A stretch of 64,000 nucleotides of DNA from Deltaproteobacteria bacterium (GTDB lineage: Bacteria > Desulfobacterota > Syntrophobacteria > Syntrophobacterales > Syntrophobacteraceae). The stretch lies in NCBI GenBank assembly GCA_021777755.1, contig JAJYDE010000015.1, positions 1 through 64,000 on the forward strand, written 5' to 3'. The position numbers were made by a program, and so were the translations under genes. Of this stretch, positions 33,735 to 42,681 are shown in pieces; positions within the stretch are counted from its first letter, which is position 1; each line of letters starts with the position of its first letter. The notes under the pieces were generated by a model. That model was not told the DNA's origin. It worked only from the letters and a program-made list of their open reading frames with translations, and did not search any database.

Positions 33735-35378
33735 TCATAAAAGATTGGCCCAGGAGCAGTAGAGCCCATCGAGCCCTCCGGCCGGCTCATGGTCGCCTCC
33801 AAGCGAGAGCCGGCGAAGAACGCCTCTAAACCAGGCGCCAAAAGCCCATCGTTTCCCCCGAAGCACAACCGCGGGACAGATCGTTTCCATCTCCGCCTGG
33901 GTCCCGAGAAGAGCCATCACCCGCGTTCCCGCATAGAGAAAAGCGAGGTTGTCCTTCCAGGAGGAATCGTAGTTCAAAAAAAAGCTTTGATCGAGATCTT
34001 CGAAAATCTGTCGGAAGGCTCCGGGACAGTGGTTTTCATTTATCGGGCGAAGGGCGAAAAGCGCTTTTTGCGGATAATCCCTGCGGATGATCGAGGCGGC
34101 CCTCGCCCGCTCCGCCGCCCGCCCCTTCGAAAGGCCTGCGTTAAAAATGCCGAGGCCCCTGAAAGGCAGCCCCCCTTCGGACATGCTCGCAAGAGCCAGT
34201 GCAAGACTTGGCGCCCCGGCATGGATGGTGTCATCCCAAAAAAGGACCAGTGGACTTTCGATATTGGCCGACACGAACCGGAACAGGGCGTCCAGATAGC
34301 CGATATCCGCCCGCCTTCGAGACGAAATGAAAAACTTGTCGATCCAGGGAAGCACCAATGAGTCGATTTTGCCCGCATCGAGCAGCCGCTGCCCGAGGTT
34401 CACCAGGGAAAAAAGCAGCACCAGTCCTTCGGCCCAAGCCTTTTCGCCGCTTTGCATCCATTCGCGAAGTTGCCGGCGCGATACTCGTTGGTGAGGAGAA
34501 AGCGCGCCCGGCCATTCCCGTTTGTCCGTATCAGAACCGCGGTAGGCTTCAGGGGCGAAGAGGCGATCGACCCTCATGGACCAAAGCTCCATAGCCGCGA
34601 CCCGGTCGAAAGAGCCCCGAAGCCTTGTCATCTCCCGCCGAAGCTCGGGGTCGAAATCCGCGGCAGCCGCGCGCAGCATGGCGCAAGGGGCTTCAAAGGC
34701 CCACCCCCCGGCGGCCCCGAGGGTGGCATTGTGCCAGCTCAGCACAACGCGACCGGTTCGCCTGCCCGCTTGCTCGGCAAGATGCCTGATTGCGCTCAGC
34801 TCCTCCGCCTGGAAGGAAACGAGCCTATCCCAGAAAACAATGGTTCGGCGCCGGGCACCTCCCCAGTAGAGGTGCTTGACAGGAGGCGGCACCCTCCCGG
34901 GATCGGCGGGGCTTGCGGCAATCGCCCTTGCGTGGATTTTCCAGGCGGATTTGCGGCGCCGGGCGGGGCTTTTCGGGTTTACCAGGGGCCGCAGGTCGCA
35001 AAGCGTCACAACAAGGGCGCTGTCAGCCTCGGCAGCACAAGGCAGCAGGTTTTTAAGAAGCCTCCATCTCTTTCTAAGAACCGGTGAAACGGCGCCTGCG
35101 CCCGGGAATATCCTCTTCGGATCGATAAAATCCACGAAGGGACGCAGAGGAAATCTCTTCTCGAAAAGCCAGGCTAAAAGGTCGCCGTCAATTCTCGATG
35201 CGAGGCGCAGGAAGAACTTTTCGGCGCAAGGATGGTCCAGGGCCGTATCGCAAGAGGCCACCAGTTCGCAGAAAAGCTTCAGGACCTCATGCGGAATATT
35301 TCGAAGAGGCCTTGGGAAAAGCTCCGGGATGAGTCCCCCGAAGACTTCTCCCTCCAGCTGAAGGTCAATACTTTTCAG
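33735..35378 (-). CDS. Large protein of unknown function without an ATG start
   Basis: About 547 residues, cytoplasmic in character, rich in Arg, Leu and Trp, with no domain I recognise. Recurrent features are DLLAWLFEKRFPLRPFVDFI, WRLLKNLLPCAAEADSALVV, WDRLVSFQAEELSAIRHLAE, SPLVLFWDDTIHAGAPSLAL and ESFF-like acidic stretches. The frame is open to 35546, but that would overlap the preceding gene by 172 bases. No ATG, and no GTG or TTG, occurs in frame near the end of that gene; a CTG at 35376-35378 overlaps its TGA in a CTGA arrangement. That is my preferred, unproven, start. Confidence 0.65.
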   Translation of the reverse strand: MKSIDLQLEGEVFGGLIPELFPRPLRNIPHEVLKLFCELVASCDTALDHPCAEKFFLRLASRIDGDLLAWLFEKRFPLRPFVDFIDPKRIFPGAGAVSPVLRKRWRLLKNLLPCAAEADSALVVTLCDLRPLVNPKSPARRRKSAWKIHARAIAASPADPGRVPPPVKHLYWGGARRRTIVFWDRLVSFQAEELSAIRHLAEQAGRRTGRVVLSWHNATLGAAGGWAFEAPCAMLRAAAADFDPELRREMTRLRGSFDRVAAMELWSMRVDRLFAPEAYRGSDTDKREWPGALSPHQRVSRRQLREWMQSGEKAWAEGLVLLFSLVNLGQRLLDAGKIDSLVLPWIDKFFISSRRRADIGYLDALFRFVSANIESPLVLFWDDTIHAGAPSLALALASMSEGGLPFRGLGIFNAGLSKGRAAERARAASIIRRDYPQKALFALRPINENHCPGAFRQIFEDLDQSFFLNYDSSWKDNLAFLYAGTRVMALLGTQAEMETICPAVVLRGKRWAFGAWFRGVLRRLSLGGDHEPAGGLDGLYCSWANLL

Positions 35379-35650
35379 GACAATTTTCCCGCTTTCCGTA
35401 ACAACTTCAAGGCCTTTTCGGTATCCATCACGGGGATGATTTCCGTAACGCCCAGATCGCTCCAGCCAAAGACGGACGAAGCAAGATGCGCATCGTCTTC
35501 GGCTTCGAACAACCGAAACACCCTGTGGCCGGAAATATCGAACCACTCGCCAAACACTTTTACTCCGGCAGATTTATCCGCCCCCATTCCACGTTCTATG
35601 ACCAGATTTCTATCCTCGGGAGAGTAACTGAAAATAGCCATGAAAAGCAT
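35375..35650 (-). CDS. DUF3303-like small protein
   Basis: 91 residues in a ferredoxin-like alpha/beta pattern: MLFMAIFSYSPEDRNLVIER, VKVFGEWFDISGHRVFRLFE, SVFGWSDLGVTEIIPVMDTE. This matches the DUF3303 group of small dimeric alpha+beta barrel proteins, function unknown. AAGGAGAT precedes the ATG. The gene appears to be translationally coupled to the large unknown gene downstream. Confidence 0.75.
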   Translation of the reverse strand: MLFMAIFSYSPEDRNLVIERGMGADKSAGVKVFGEWFDISGHRVFRLFEAEDDAHLASSVFGWSDLGVTEIIPVMDTEKALKLLRKAGKLS

Positions 35651-35754
35651 AAAATCTCCTTATCGCGCCTGTTGGCGCGAAGTCCTGAGAGTCACCGCAC
35701 AGCCAAGAGCCGAATCACTACAGATAGGGCCAAAGGCCAAACGCAAGCAATTGG

Positions 35755-35788
35755 GGCCGGGGGCCAAAGGTTCCTCCCGGCCTTTTTT
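35755..35788. terminator. Hairpin at the end of the GT2 gene
   Basis: GGCCGGG (35755-35761) pairs with CCCGGCC (35776-35782) and TTTTTT follows on the plus strand. It stands right after the stop of the minus-strand glycosyltransferase; the T run is on the wrong side for that gene, so termination there would be weak. Confidence 0.55.
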
Positions 35789-35791
35789 ACA

Positions 35792-36619
35792 TCAATCATC
35801 GAGAGCCTGGCGCACAAGCTCTTCGATCCTTTCGGCCTCGATAAAATTTCCCCGCTTGAGGCAGCCGTTGCAATAAATCCGGCGCTTGCCATCCAGCGCC
35901 TTTCGAGCCGCCTGCCTCTGCGCGAAATCGAGGCGCCCGGATCGGATCGATTTGACTATAGCCTCGATTCGGAACCTGTCAAGACCGGGAGTTGAGGCCG
36001 AGAGCTGGTCGGCCCGGCCGCCGCGCTTAATCACAAGGGGCCTGTCCACGAGGCCGAAGGGAAAACGGCAGCCAATGCGCAACCACAGATCGTAGTCTTC
36101 GCAGGCGGGAAAAGATTCGTCGAAAAGGCCCACGGAGTCGAAAATACGCCGGTGGATTACCACCGCCGAAGGGCTTACGAGACACCTTTCGAGCAGCAAA
36201 GGGAAACAGTGTCCGCGAGGCTTTTCGTGATATTTTTTCGGATTTATCCGCTTTCCGTCTCTTATCCAGATCTCTTCGGTCTGGCAAAGAGACATGTCGG
36301 GATGAGCGGCAAAAAAATCCATCTGAGCCCGAAGCTTGCCCGGAAGCCAGAGATCGTCCGAATCGAGAAAGGCTATCCATTCGCCGCCGCAAACCGAGAG
36401 CCCGAGGTTTCTTGCCGCGCTCACTCCCGCATGGTCGCGCCGGATGTATTCAATCTTTGCGGCCACCGTGGCGAGAGCCTTCAGGGTATCATCTGTTGAA
36501 CCGTCGTCCACCACGATGATTTCCACCCGGTCATGCACACCCTTTTGGCCCAGAACGGAGTTCACCGCCTCCAAAAGCAGCCATGCCCTGTTAAATGTTG
36601 GAATGATAACGCTTACCAT
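35792..36619 (-). CDS. GT2-family glycosyltransferase
   Basis: 275 residues. GT-A motifs: MVSVIIPTFNRAWLLLEAVN, RVEIIVVDDGSTDDTLKALA, GVSAARNLGLSVCGGEWIAF with LDSDDLW as the DxD metal site. A later FPACEDYDLWLRIGCRFPFG is the acceptor-binding ED region. It may add a sugar to surface polysaccharide. No partner glycan genes are adjacent; the nearest lie beyond 46 kb. Confidence 0.92.
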   Translation of the reverse strand: MVSVIIPTFNRAWLLLEAVNSVLGQKGVHDRVEIIVVDDGSTDDTLKALATVAAKIEYIRRDHAGVSAARNLGLSVCGGEWIAFLDSDDLWLPGKLRAQMDFFAAHPDMSLCQTEEIWIRDGKRINPKKYHEKPRGHCFPLLLERCLVSPSAVVIHRRIFDSVGLFDESFPACEDYDLWLRIGCRFPFGLVDRPLVIKRGGRADQLSASTPGLDRFRIEAIVKSIRSGRLDFAQRQAARKALDGKRRIYCNGCLKRGNFIEAERIEELVRQALDD

Positions 36620-36723
36620 GGTCTTTCAAAAGACTCCAAACCGTGCTCCGATCAAGCTTGTTGACAGCGAAGTCCAAATCCACTACTCAGACCACCGTAG
36701 CGGAAAAATGCGGCAACCGATGA

Positions 36724-36753
36724 CGCCAGGGGGGCGGGCCCGCCCCCCTGGCG
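36724..36753. repeat. Perfect 30-base GC palindrome
   Basis: CGCCAGGGGGGCGGG (36724-36738) is followed directly by its own reverse complement. With no loop it can form a cruciform or a strong RNA hairpin. It lies between the divergent GT2 and hemerythrin-like genes, 41 bases before the latter's start. Confidence 0.9.
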
Positions 36754-36794
36754 GTTCGTCCCGAAATAGTATCTCATAGTTTGCTGGAGAATCG

Positions 36795-37496
36795 ATGTAT
36801 TCCAAAGAAGTTCTTTCCAGACGCAAATTTTTCATCCTGGCCGGAGCAAGCGGCGCCGGTCTGCTGGAGGGGTGCTCCCGGTCGGCCAAGCCGGCGGGGT
36901 CCACCTACACCGCGATCGAGACGCTCGGGCGCCAGCACGCGGTCACCCGCCGGGCTTTGGCCGTAATGGAAAAGATCAAAAACAGCCTCAACGCCCAGAT
37001 GGTCCGCTCCCCGGAAATCGCCGGGGGGGCCGTGGCGATCATCTCCGAGTTCATGATCAATTATCACCAGTTGATGGAGGAAAAATACATTTTTCCGGCC
37101 TTCGCATCTTCGCAAAAAACCGCCGATCTCATCGCGACCCTTCGCCGCCAGCATGGCGCGGCCTACAGGCTAACAGAAATTTTAAAGCCTCTTTGCGCCG
37201 ACCTTTCTAAAAAAGATCAGGAAAACCGCCGAAAGGCGGTAAACATGATTCACCTTTTGACCCGCATGTCGCTCGCCCATGAATCGTGGGAAGATACGGC
37301 GCTTTTGCCTCTGCTGCGGGTCGTGGCCCCGGGGAAGGCCTACGAGCAGCTCGGATACACCCTGGAGAGCGCCGAGACCCAATTCCTTGGCCCGGGGGGT
37401 ATCGAGCCGACGATTCAAAAAATCGCCGGCTTTGAAAACAGTCTCGGAATCGGCAATCTCGACTCCTTTACGCCACGACCGGAGGATTTCAGCTGA
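36795..37496 (+). CDS. Tat-exported hemerythrin-domain protein
   Basis: 233 residues. A twin-arginine signal (SRRKFFILAGASGAGLLEGC) ends in LEGC, which could also be a lipobox. The mature part has hemerythrin ligands in RQHAVTRR, NYHQLMEEKYIFP, RRQHGAAYR and AHESWEDTALLP, the H-HxxxE-H-HxxxxD pattern of a di-iron four-helix bundle. It may bind O2 or NO, or protect periplasmic targets, in an anaerobe. Export by Tat suits a cofactor loaded in the cytoplasm. Its end overlaps the convergent radical SAM gene by eight bases. Confidence 0.87.
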   Translation: MYSKEVLSRRKFFILAGASGAGLLEGCSRSAKPAGSTYTAIETLGRQHAVTRRALAVMEKIKNSLNAQMVRSPEIAGGAVAIISEFMINYHQLMEEKYIFPAFASSQKTADLIATLRRQHGAAYRLTEILKPLCADLSKKDQENRRKAVNMIHLLTRMSLAHESWEDTALLPLLRVVAPGKAYEQLGYTLESAETQFLGPGGIEPTIQKIAGFENSLGIGNLDSFTPRPEDFS

Positions 37497-39225
37497 CCCT
37501 GGCGCAAGGCTCGTTGGAGGCATACAGCAGCATGTGTTCCCGCAACTGTGCGAACCAGGGCGAGCGCTCCAGCCCGGAGAGCCGTGAAAGGCTCTGCCTG
37601 AAAAGCTTCGAGACCTCATCCATGCCGAGCCCCTCGGCGACCTCGTAGTCGTAGGCTATGGAGACGGGGTCTCTTTGAGGCCGGTCGATTATCCGGCGGA
37701 TCGCGTAGCGGCCGGGGTCGAGGAAAACCCTGGAGCCTTCGAGTAAAATGAAACGGGAGCGTGACAGCGCATCGACCGCTTCCCGGCATGAGTCGAGGAA
37801 ATCGAGCGTGCTCAGCCACTCGGCTTCGGTTTCCGTCGGGAAGCCAAACATGACGAAGAGCAGGTTCCATATGCCTGCGCGGTCGGCGTTGTGGAGAATG
37901 TTTTTTACCGCCCGAGGCTCGGTCCCCTTGCCCATGAGATCGAGCAGCCGGGGGCTGGCCGATTCGACCCCCCACATGAGCAGGCGCAGCCCCGCCCTGT
38001 GGGCCTTTTCGAACACTTCCGGGCAAAAGCCCGCAGGCCTTGCATAGGCGGAAAATCGCAACCCTGCGGACCTTTGGACCAGTTCCTCCGAAATTTTTTC
38101 GAGCCTTCGCGGGGTCAACATTTCATCGACCAGGCAAAAATGAGCCGCGCCGTAGCTTTTGCTCAGTTCGACCATCCTTGCCGCCGAAGCCCCCGCCCCC
38201 TCCTCCCGGTAGTGCAGGTAAGTCTTCTGATGGGTGCAAAAAGCACAACGCCTCCAGGGGCATCCCCGGGAGGAGAGGTAGGGTAAAACGGGCACGGGGG
38301 AATGGTAAGCGCCCGGAGGTGTATCGGAAAAATCTGGAACCGGGAGGCTGTCCAGGTCGAAAACGGCTTCAGGCGGGTTTGACACTATTTTGCCATCCAT
38401 TTTACAGACCAGCCCCGGTATGCCGGTACCGGGGCGAAGCCCCGATTTCACAAGCGCTTCCAATCCCTTTTCCCCTTCTCCAACGAAGAGATAATCGATG
38501 AGCGCCCCGGCATCGACTCGGGCTGCCCGCTCATTACCCACGGGAACCGGGATGGGGGAAAGAATACGCCCCGGATCGGGCATCACTGAAAAAGTGGCGC
38601 CACCGAAAGCGATCCGGGTTTGCCGGTCGAGGCAATTCTGCCGGCCCTTGCAAAGCTTTGCGAGAGCCAGGGCAAAATGGAGCTGCTGGCTGAAAAGAAT
38701 GGAAAAGCCCGCCAGGTCTGGTTCGAAAGCCCTTACCGGTTCCAGCAGGTCGTCGAAAAATTTGCCTGCCAGGGCCGGCGTAGGGAGGCCGTGAAGAATC
38801 TTTCGGGCAAAATTATCGAAAAGCCCGTTTAAAACGGAACCAAATCCGGTATAGACGGCCGCATGACGATTGTATGAATCGAGTTCGAAAAAGGCTTCGC
38901 CCTCTTTACCCCGGAAAAAATCCAGGGCCTCTCCGACTTCGCGGGCCGTGGTTTCAATGTCCGTTTTTCGCAGGCTCATCCGCAGGCGTCCCTCGCCGAG
39001 CCAGCGCGCAGCCTGCTCGAAGTAGGAAAGATTGAGGTCGAAGGCGCGCACCTCAAGGCCCTGGCCGCAACAGGCCGCTCCAAGCCATGCCTTGAGGCTC
39101 GCGATTCCAAGCGGAGGGCTCGTGGGCAAAACCGCGGGGGGAAATATCAAGGCGATGCGCAACGGGCTGCTGGCGTCCTCCCGCGCCTTCAAGCCGACCG
39201 AACGATCGAGCAGATGAGCATGCAT
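37489..39225 (-). CDS. B12-binding radical SAM protein, substrate unknown
   Basis: 578 residues. A cobalamin-binding-type N domain (RIALIFPPAVLPTSPPLGIA, LEVRAFDLNLSYFEQA, DLAGFSILFSQQ) is followed by the SAM cluster motif RGCPWRRCAFCTHQ, a CX4CX2C variant common in this class, and by LLMWGVESASPRLLDLMGKG. It probably methylates or rearranges an unactivated carbon. No clue to the substrate is given by neighbours. GAGGAAA precedes the ATG. Confidence 0.85.
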   Translation of the reverse strand: MHAHLLDRSVGLKAREDASSPLRIALIFPPAVLPTSPPLGIASLKAWLGAACCGQGLEVRAFDLNLSYFEQAARWLGEGRLRMSLRKTDIETTAREVGEALDFFRGKEGEAFFELDSYNRHAAVYTGFGSVLNGLFDNFARKILHGLPTPALAGKFFDDLLEPVRAFEPDLAGFSILFSQQLHFALALAKLCKGRQNCLDRQTRIAFGGATFSVMPDPGRILSPIPVPVGNERAARVDAGALIDYLFVGEGEKGLEALVKSGLRPGTGIPGLVCKMDGKIVSNPPEAVFDLDSLPVPDFSDTPPGAYHSPVPVLPYLSSRGCPWRRCAFCTHQKTYLHYREEGAGASAARMVELSKSYGAAHFCLVDEMLTPRRLEKISEELVQRSAGLRFSAYARPAGFCPEVFEKAHRAGLRLLMWGVESASPRLLDLMGKGTEPRAVKNILHNADRAGIWNLLFVMFGFPTETEAEWLSTLDFLDSCREAVDALSRSRFILLEGSRVFLDPGRYAIRRIIDRPQRDPVSIAYDYEVAEGLGMDEVSKLFRQSLSRLSGLERSPWFAQLREHMLLYASNEPCARVS

Positions 39226-39445
39226 GGCGTTTCCTCGGGTTGAAGCCTCTTAGAAATCTTTTAAATATATACCCGCAAGCAGTTGCTTTGCATATGCGCA
39301 TTCTTAACAATTGCATTGGAGAAGAGGGCAAAATTTGGCTTCAGGAGGTGAGGAGAGCGATATTGACAGCCTCAACCAGCAGTCTTAGCTTGTGGCTGCT
39401 AACAAGGAAAACGCAAAGTCCAAAACATCAAAGAGGAGGTTGACC

Positions 39446-39907
39446 ATGGCCATTTTTAGGTATCCCGGTTGGCGCTGGCCCGATATGCCGGGGGCGCTGG
39501 AAGACTTTGAAAAGGCCCGCAGGCAGATGGACCGTCTTCTCTCGGCTTTTACGGGAGGCTCGGAGGCGGTGACCTCTTCCGGTGTATTTCCGCCGTTAAT
39601 CGTGACCGAAGAGGAGGACAAGATTTGCGTGGAGGCGGAAATCTCGGGAATCAAGGCCGAAGACCTGGACATATCGATTGTGGGCCGCACGCTCACCATA
39701 AGTGGCGAGCGAAAACCCGAGGAGGCCCAGGACGTCAACTATCACCGCAGGGAGCGTAAGTGGGGCAGTTTCCGCAAGGCGCTCACTTTACCCGAAGACG
39801 TCAGCGGTGACGGGGTACGGGCGGAATGTAGAGACGGTTTGCTGCGCCTGGTTTTGCCCAAGCCCGAGCACGTCAAGCCGCGAAAAATAACAATCCAGGG
39901 TCAATAA
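39446..39907 (+). CDS. Hsp20/alpha-crystallin small heat-shock protein
   Basis: 153 residues. Alpha-crystallin domain from about 48 on: PPLIVTEEEDKICVEAEISG, IKAEDLDISIVGRTLTISGE, GSFRKALTLPEDVSGDGVRA, CRDGLLRLVLPKPE, then RKITIQ. The holdase binds unfolding proteins in the cytoplasm. The ATG at 39446 follows AGGAGG; the frame is open to 39392 but there is no site there. First of a tandem pair. Confidence 0.94.
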   Translation: MAIFRYPGWRWPDMPGALEDFEKARRQMDRLLSAFTGGSEAVTSSGVFPPLIVTEEEDKICVEAEISGIKAEDLDISIVGRTLTISGERKPEEAQDVNYHRRERKWGSFRKALTLPEDVSGDGVRAECRDGLLRLVLPKPEHVKPRKITIQGQ

Positions 39908-39929
39908 GGACGGTTGGAGGAGGTTTACC

Positions 39930-40328
39930 ATGGCGGAAACCGATTTGCAGATAGAGGAAAAAAAGGCGGTGCAGGCGGCCGGGGAAAGCACCCGAGACGT
40001 TCCGGTATTTGTCCCCCCGGTGGACATTTATGAATCGGAAAATGCCCTGACTCTTCTGGCGGACATGCCGGGAGTTCCGATCGACAAAATCGACATCGAT
40101 CTTGATTCCGATCAACTTACCATACGGGGTATGGTGGATCATGAGGAATCGAAGGGCAAGGTAATTTTCAAGGAATTTACCTACGGGGATTACTACAGGC
40201 AGTTCACCCTCTCAAGCGACATCGACCGGTCGAGAATTCAGGCTTCGATGAAGGACGGGGTGCTAAAACTCGTGCTTCCCAAGGCCGAGGCGGCAAAGCC
40301 GCGTAAAATCACCGTTCAGTCGATGTAA
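39930..40328 (+). CDS. Second Hsp20/alpha-crystallin protein
   Basis: 132 residues. The domain runs from about 30: VDIYESENALTLLADMPGVP, IDLDSDQLTIRG, EFTYGDYYRQFTLSSDIDRS, KDGVLKLVLPKAE, RKITVQSM. It has a short acidic N terminus unlike its neighbour, so the two may form hetero-oligomers. It starts 22 bases after the first gene and has GGAGGAGG at its start; a strong terminator follows 108 bases downstream. Confidence 0.94.
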   Translation: MAETDLQIEEKKAVQAAGESTRDVPVFVPPVDIYESENALTLLADMPGVPIDKIDIDLDSDQLTIRGMVDHEESKGKVIFKEFTYGDYYRQFTLSSDIDRSRIQASMKDGVLKLVLPKAEAAKPRKITVQSM

Positions 40329-40435
40329 GGGGGCTGGCCGCGAGGCACCCTGGTGATTTACCCGGTCGCTAGCGGACCGGAGAGCTCGGGGCGGGTTTTT
40401 TGAGTCGAGCATCAAAACCTGGCCCGGCGGGCCTG

Positions 40436-40474
40436 CAAAAAACCCGCGTACGGCAAAAGTGCGCGGGTTTTTTT
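40436..40474. terminator. Rho-independent terminator (bidirectional)
   Basis: AAAAAAACCCGCG (40436-40448) and CGCGGGTTTTTTT (40462-40474) with a 13-base loop. It stops the Hsp20 operon on the plus strand and the helicase gene, ending at 40515, on the minus strand. Confidence 0.92.
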
Positions 40475-40514
40475 GCAGCAACAGGGAAAGCCTTTCAGGT
40501 GCGTTACCGAGGGC

Positions 40515-41963
40515 TCAGCGCATCGACTCCCTGGCTTCCACCCGGTTGTCGAGCAGAAGGTCGGGGTGGACCCCGTAGTTGTAGCTGCGCATGCGAAAAT
40601 AATTGTCCAGTATGGCCACCTTCGTATCGACGTAATCGTAGATGGTCAGGCGGCTGTCGGCGGTATCTCCTTCCTGGGAGATATCCCGTATGGCATTGGA
40701 GAGGTTCTTTTGGAAATAGACTGGAACGGCCAGGAAAACAACGTGCGATTTAAGGCTTCGAAAGCACTGAAGCACGGCGCTCGGGGGCATGAGGAGCACC
40801 TTCGCCTCCGATGTCGTGCCCGGCACGGCCTTGCCTTCCGCCCCGTCGCCGCCTTCCCTGCAAGCGCCGTTAGCAGCCAAACCGGGGCCGTAAGTCACAC
40901 TGATGCCCCGTCGGCTCAATTCCTCGCCCAGCGCCCGGTCATGATCTTCTCCGCCCGAAAGAATCAGGACGCGCTCCTCGCCTTTGCCCAGTTCGCATTC
41001 CACATCGTCGGCAATCTTGTGATTTCTTTCGGAGTCAAGCATGAGACCTTTTAACATGGACGCGTAGTCGGCCCTGGAGTTGTAGGGATACTCGAAATCG
41101 GTGCGGCGCGCTACCACCGTGCCGGGTATTATCCCTCGCCCCTCCCTGGCGTCCCTTTCGTCGATCGAATAGACCACATCGCCCAGGTAGAAGTGAATCA
41201 GCTTCAAGAGCCGGTCTTTGCGTTGCAGCGTGTTGGACAGACCCAGTACATAGCGGCAATCGAAATTGGGGAGCAGGTTGGTTAGAATCTTTGACGGTGA
41301 ACGCTGGGACTCGTCGAAAATGATGTAGCCCACCTTATCGAAAATCTTTCTCCAATGGCGCATTATTTCGCCAATGTGGCCGATGGTAATTCTTTTTCCA
41401 ACCTGCTGGGCGCCGCTTGAAAAGATTCCGATTTCCGAGGCGGGAATCTGCAGAAAACCTTCAATTTTTCGGATCCAGCCGTCGAACAGATCCGCTTTGG
41501 GGACCACGATCAGCGTGGGCTGGCGCCTTTGGGCGGCCGTGTAGAGGGCGATGACCGTCTTGCCGCTCTTGTGGCCTCCCACAAGGGTGCCGCAATCGTG
41601 TTCCAGCACCGCTTCGGCCGCCTCCTGCTGATAGTTTTTCAGCTCGCCGTGGAACTCGATGTCAATCGGATCGAAATGGCGCCTTCGATCGATCAGACGG
41701 TAGGCGACCTGATACTTTTTGCACAAATCCAAAAACTGATCGAGAAATCCCCGGGGGATGAGATAATTTCTGCCCTTCTGCTTCAAGCAACTGATCTGGG
41801 CGGGAATGTTGCCGATCCATTCCCCTCGGTTGTGGCGCATCTCATATTCGGGATTGGTAAAAACGAGGCGCTCGTGCAACTTCTTTTCGAGCAGCGGAGG
41901 CAGACCGTCAACAGGCAACTTGATCGACTCGGCAAGCAGGACATTGATATTTTTGCTGAACAT
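40515..41963 (-). CDS. SF2 DEAD/DEAH-like helicase with altered motifs
   Basis: 482 residues. Motif I is GTLVGGHKSGKTVIALYTA, motif II IIFDESQRSPS where DECH is usual, motif III VLGLSNTLQRKDR where relatives have GLTATPYRKD. Motifs V/VI of the second RecA domain are poorly kept (CFRSLKSHVVFLAVPVYFQK), and a Gly-rich insertion (CREGGDGAEGKA) sits before them. Resembles the UvrB/ResIII-type helicases. The loss of the His of motif II and of TAT in motif III suggests weak or absent unwinding. ATG at 41963 has GGGGAGG before it. Confidence 0.8.
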   Translation of the reverse strand: MFSKNINVLLAESIKLPVDGLPPLLEKKLHERLVFTNPEYEMRHNRGEWIGNIPAQISCLKQKGRNYLIPRGFLDQFLDLCKKYQVAYRLIDRRRHFDPIDIEFHGELKNYQQEAAEAVLEHDCGTLVGGHKSGKTVIALYTAAQRRQPTLIVVPKADLFDGWIRKIEGFLQIPASEIGIFSSGAQQVGKRITIGHIGEIMRHWRKIFDKVGYIIFDESQRSPSKILTNLLPNFDCRYVLGLSNTLQRKDRLLKLIHFYLGDVVYSIDERDAREGRGIIPGTVVARRTDFEYPYNSRADYASMLKGLMLDSERNHKIADDVECELGKGEERVLILSGGEDHDRALGEELSRRGISVTYGPGLAANGACREGGDGAEGKAVPGTTSEAKVLLMPPSAVLQCFRSLKSHVVFLAVPVYFQKNLSNAIRDISQEGDTADSRLTIYDYVDTKVAILDNYFRMRSYNYGVHPDLLLDNRVEARESMR

Positions 41964-42235
41964 CTTCAAACCTCCCCGCCCGGCGCTCATTTCCATCGAC
42001 AACCCCCTCTGGGCAGAAAAAAGCTGAAACATGGGACTGAGCGCCGACCGGACACAACAACACCTCGCCCGCACAGGCCCGACCTCGCCCGCTGCCAACC
42101 GGTCGTTTCGGCCTCAATGAGCGTATCCGCTGAAATGTCGTTACCGTCCGCTGGATGCACAGTTGATAAAAATTATGCCGTTCACATTACGGAAAGTGCT
42201 ATATGGATTTAAATTAATCTCCAAAGGAGTCTTCG

Positions 42236-42541
42236 GTGAAAGATGATCCCCCGCAACTGATTACTATAGAACAACTATCTCGCGAATACGACGAAAAATA
42301 TCGAGATCTGGAAAAACTTATCTCAGAAAATGGAACGGAGGATATTGCGCCTCGGTTGATGGAACTCGCAGAACGGGCGGCCGCACGGTTTCGCTACGCC
42401 CAGGGGGCGATACTGTCGCTACCCGGGCTGTTTGAAGCCGATACGGGCAAAAAGCTCGTTCCTTTTCTTATCGAACTGTTCCGGACCTTCGACGAGATGC
42501 GGATACTTTTCCAATCTCTTTTTGAAAACCGCGCGCAATGA
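42236..42541 (+). CDS. Small hypothetical protein
   Basis: 101 residues from a GTG with AAAGGAG ten bases upstream. The product is fully helical and acidic (LSREYDEKYRDLEKLISENG, ELAERAAARFRYAQGAILSL, FLIELFRTFDEMRILFQSLF). No known domain recognised. It stands divergent from the helicase gene. Confidence 0.6.
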   Translation: MKDDPPQLITIEQLSREYDEKYRDLEKLISENGTEDIAPRLMELAERAAARFRYAQGAILSLPGLFEADTGKKLVPFLIELFRTFDEMRILFQSLFENRAQ

Positions 42542-42681
42542 GCCTGGCTACATGGGGTTGATAGCTTTGGACAAGCTCCGCGGGCAAGAACTCTCAAACA
42601 AAGAGCACTCCCCGCGGGGCCTGCGGGTGTTCGCAACGATCCTGAAATGAGAGCCGCTAATCTTGCGGATTCAAAGAGCTT

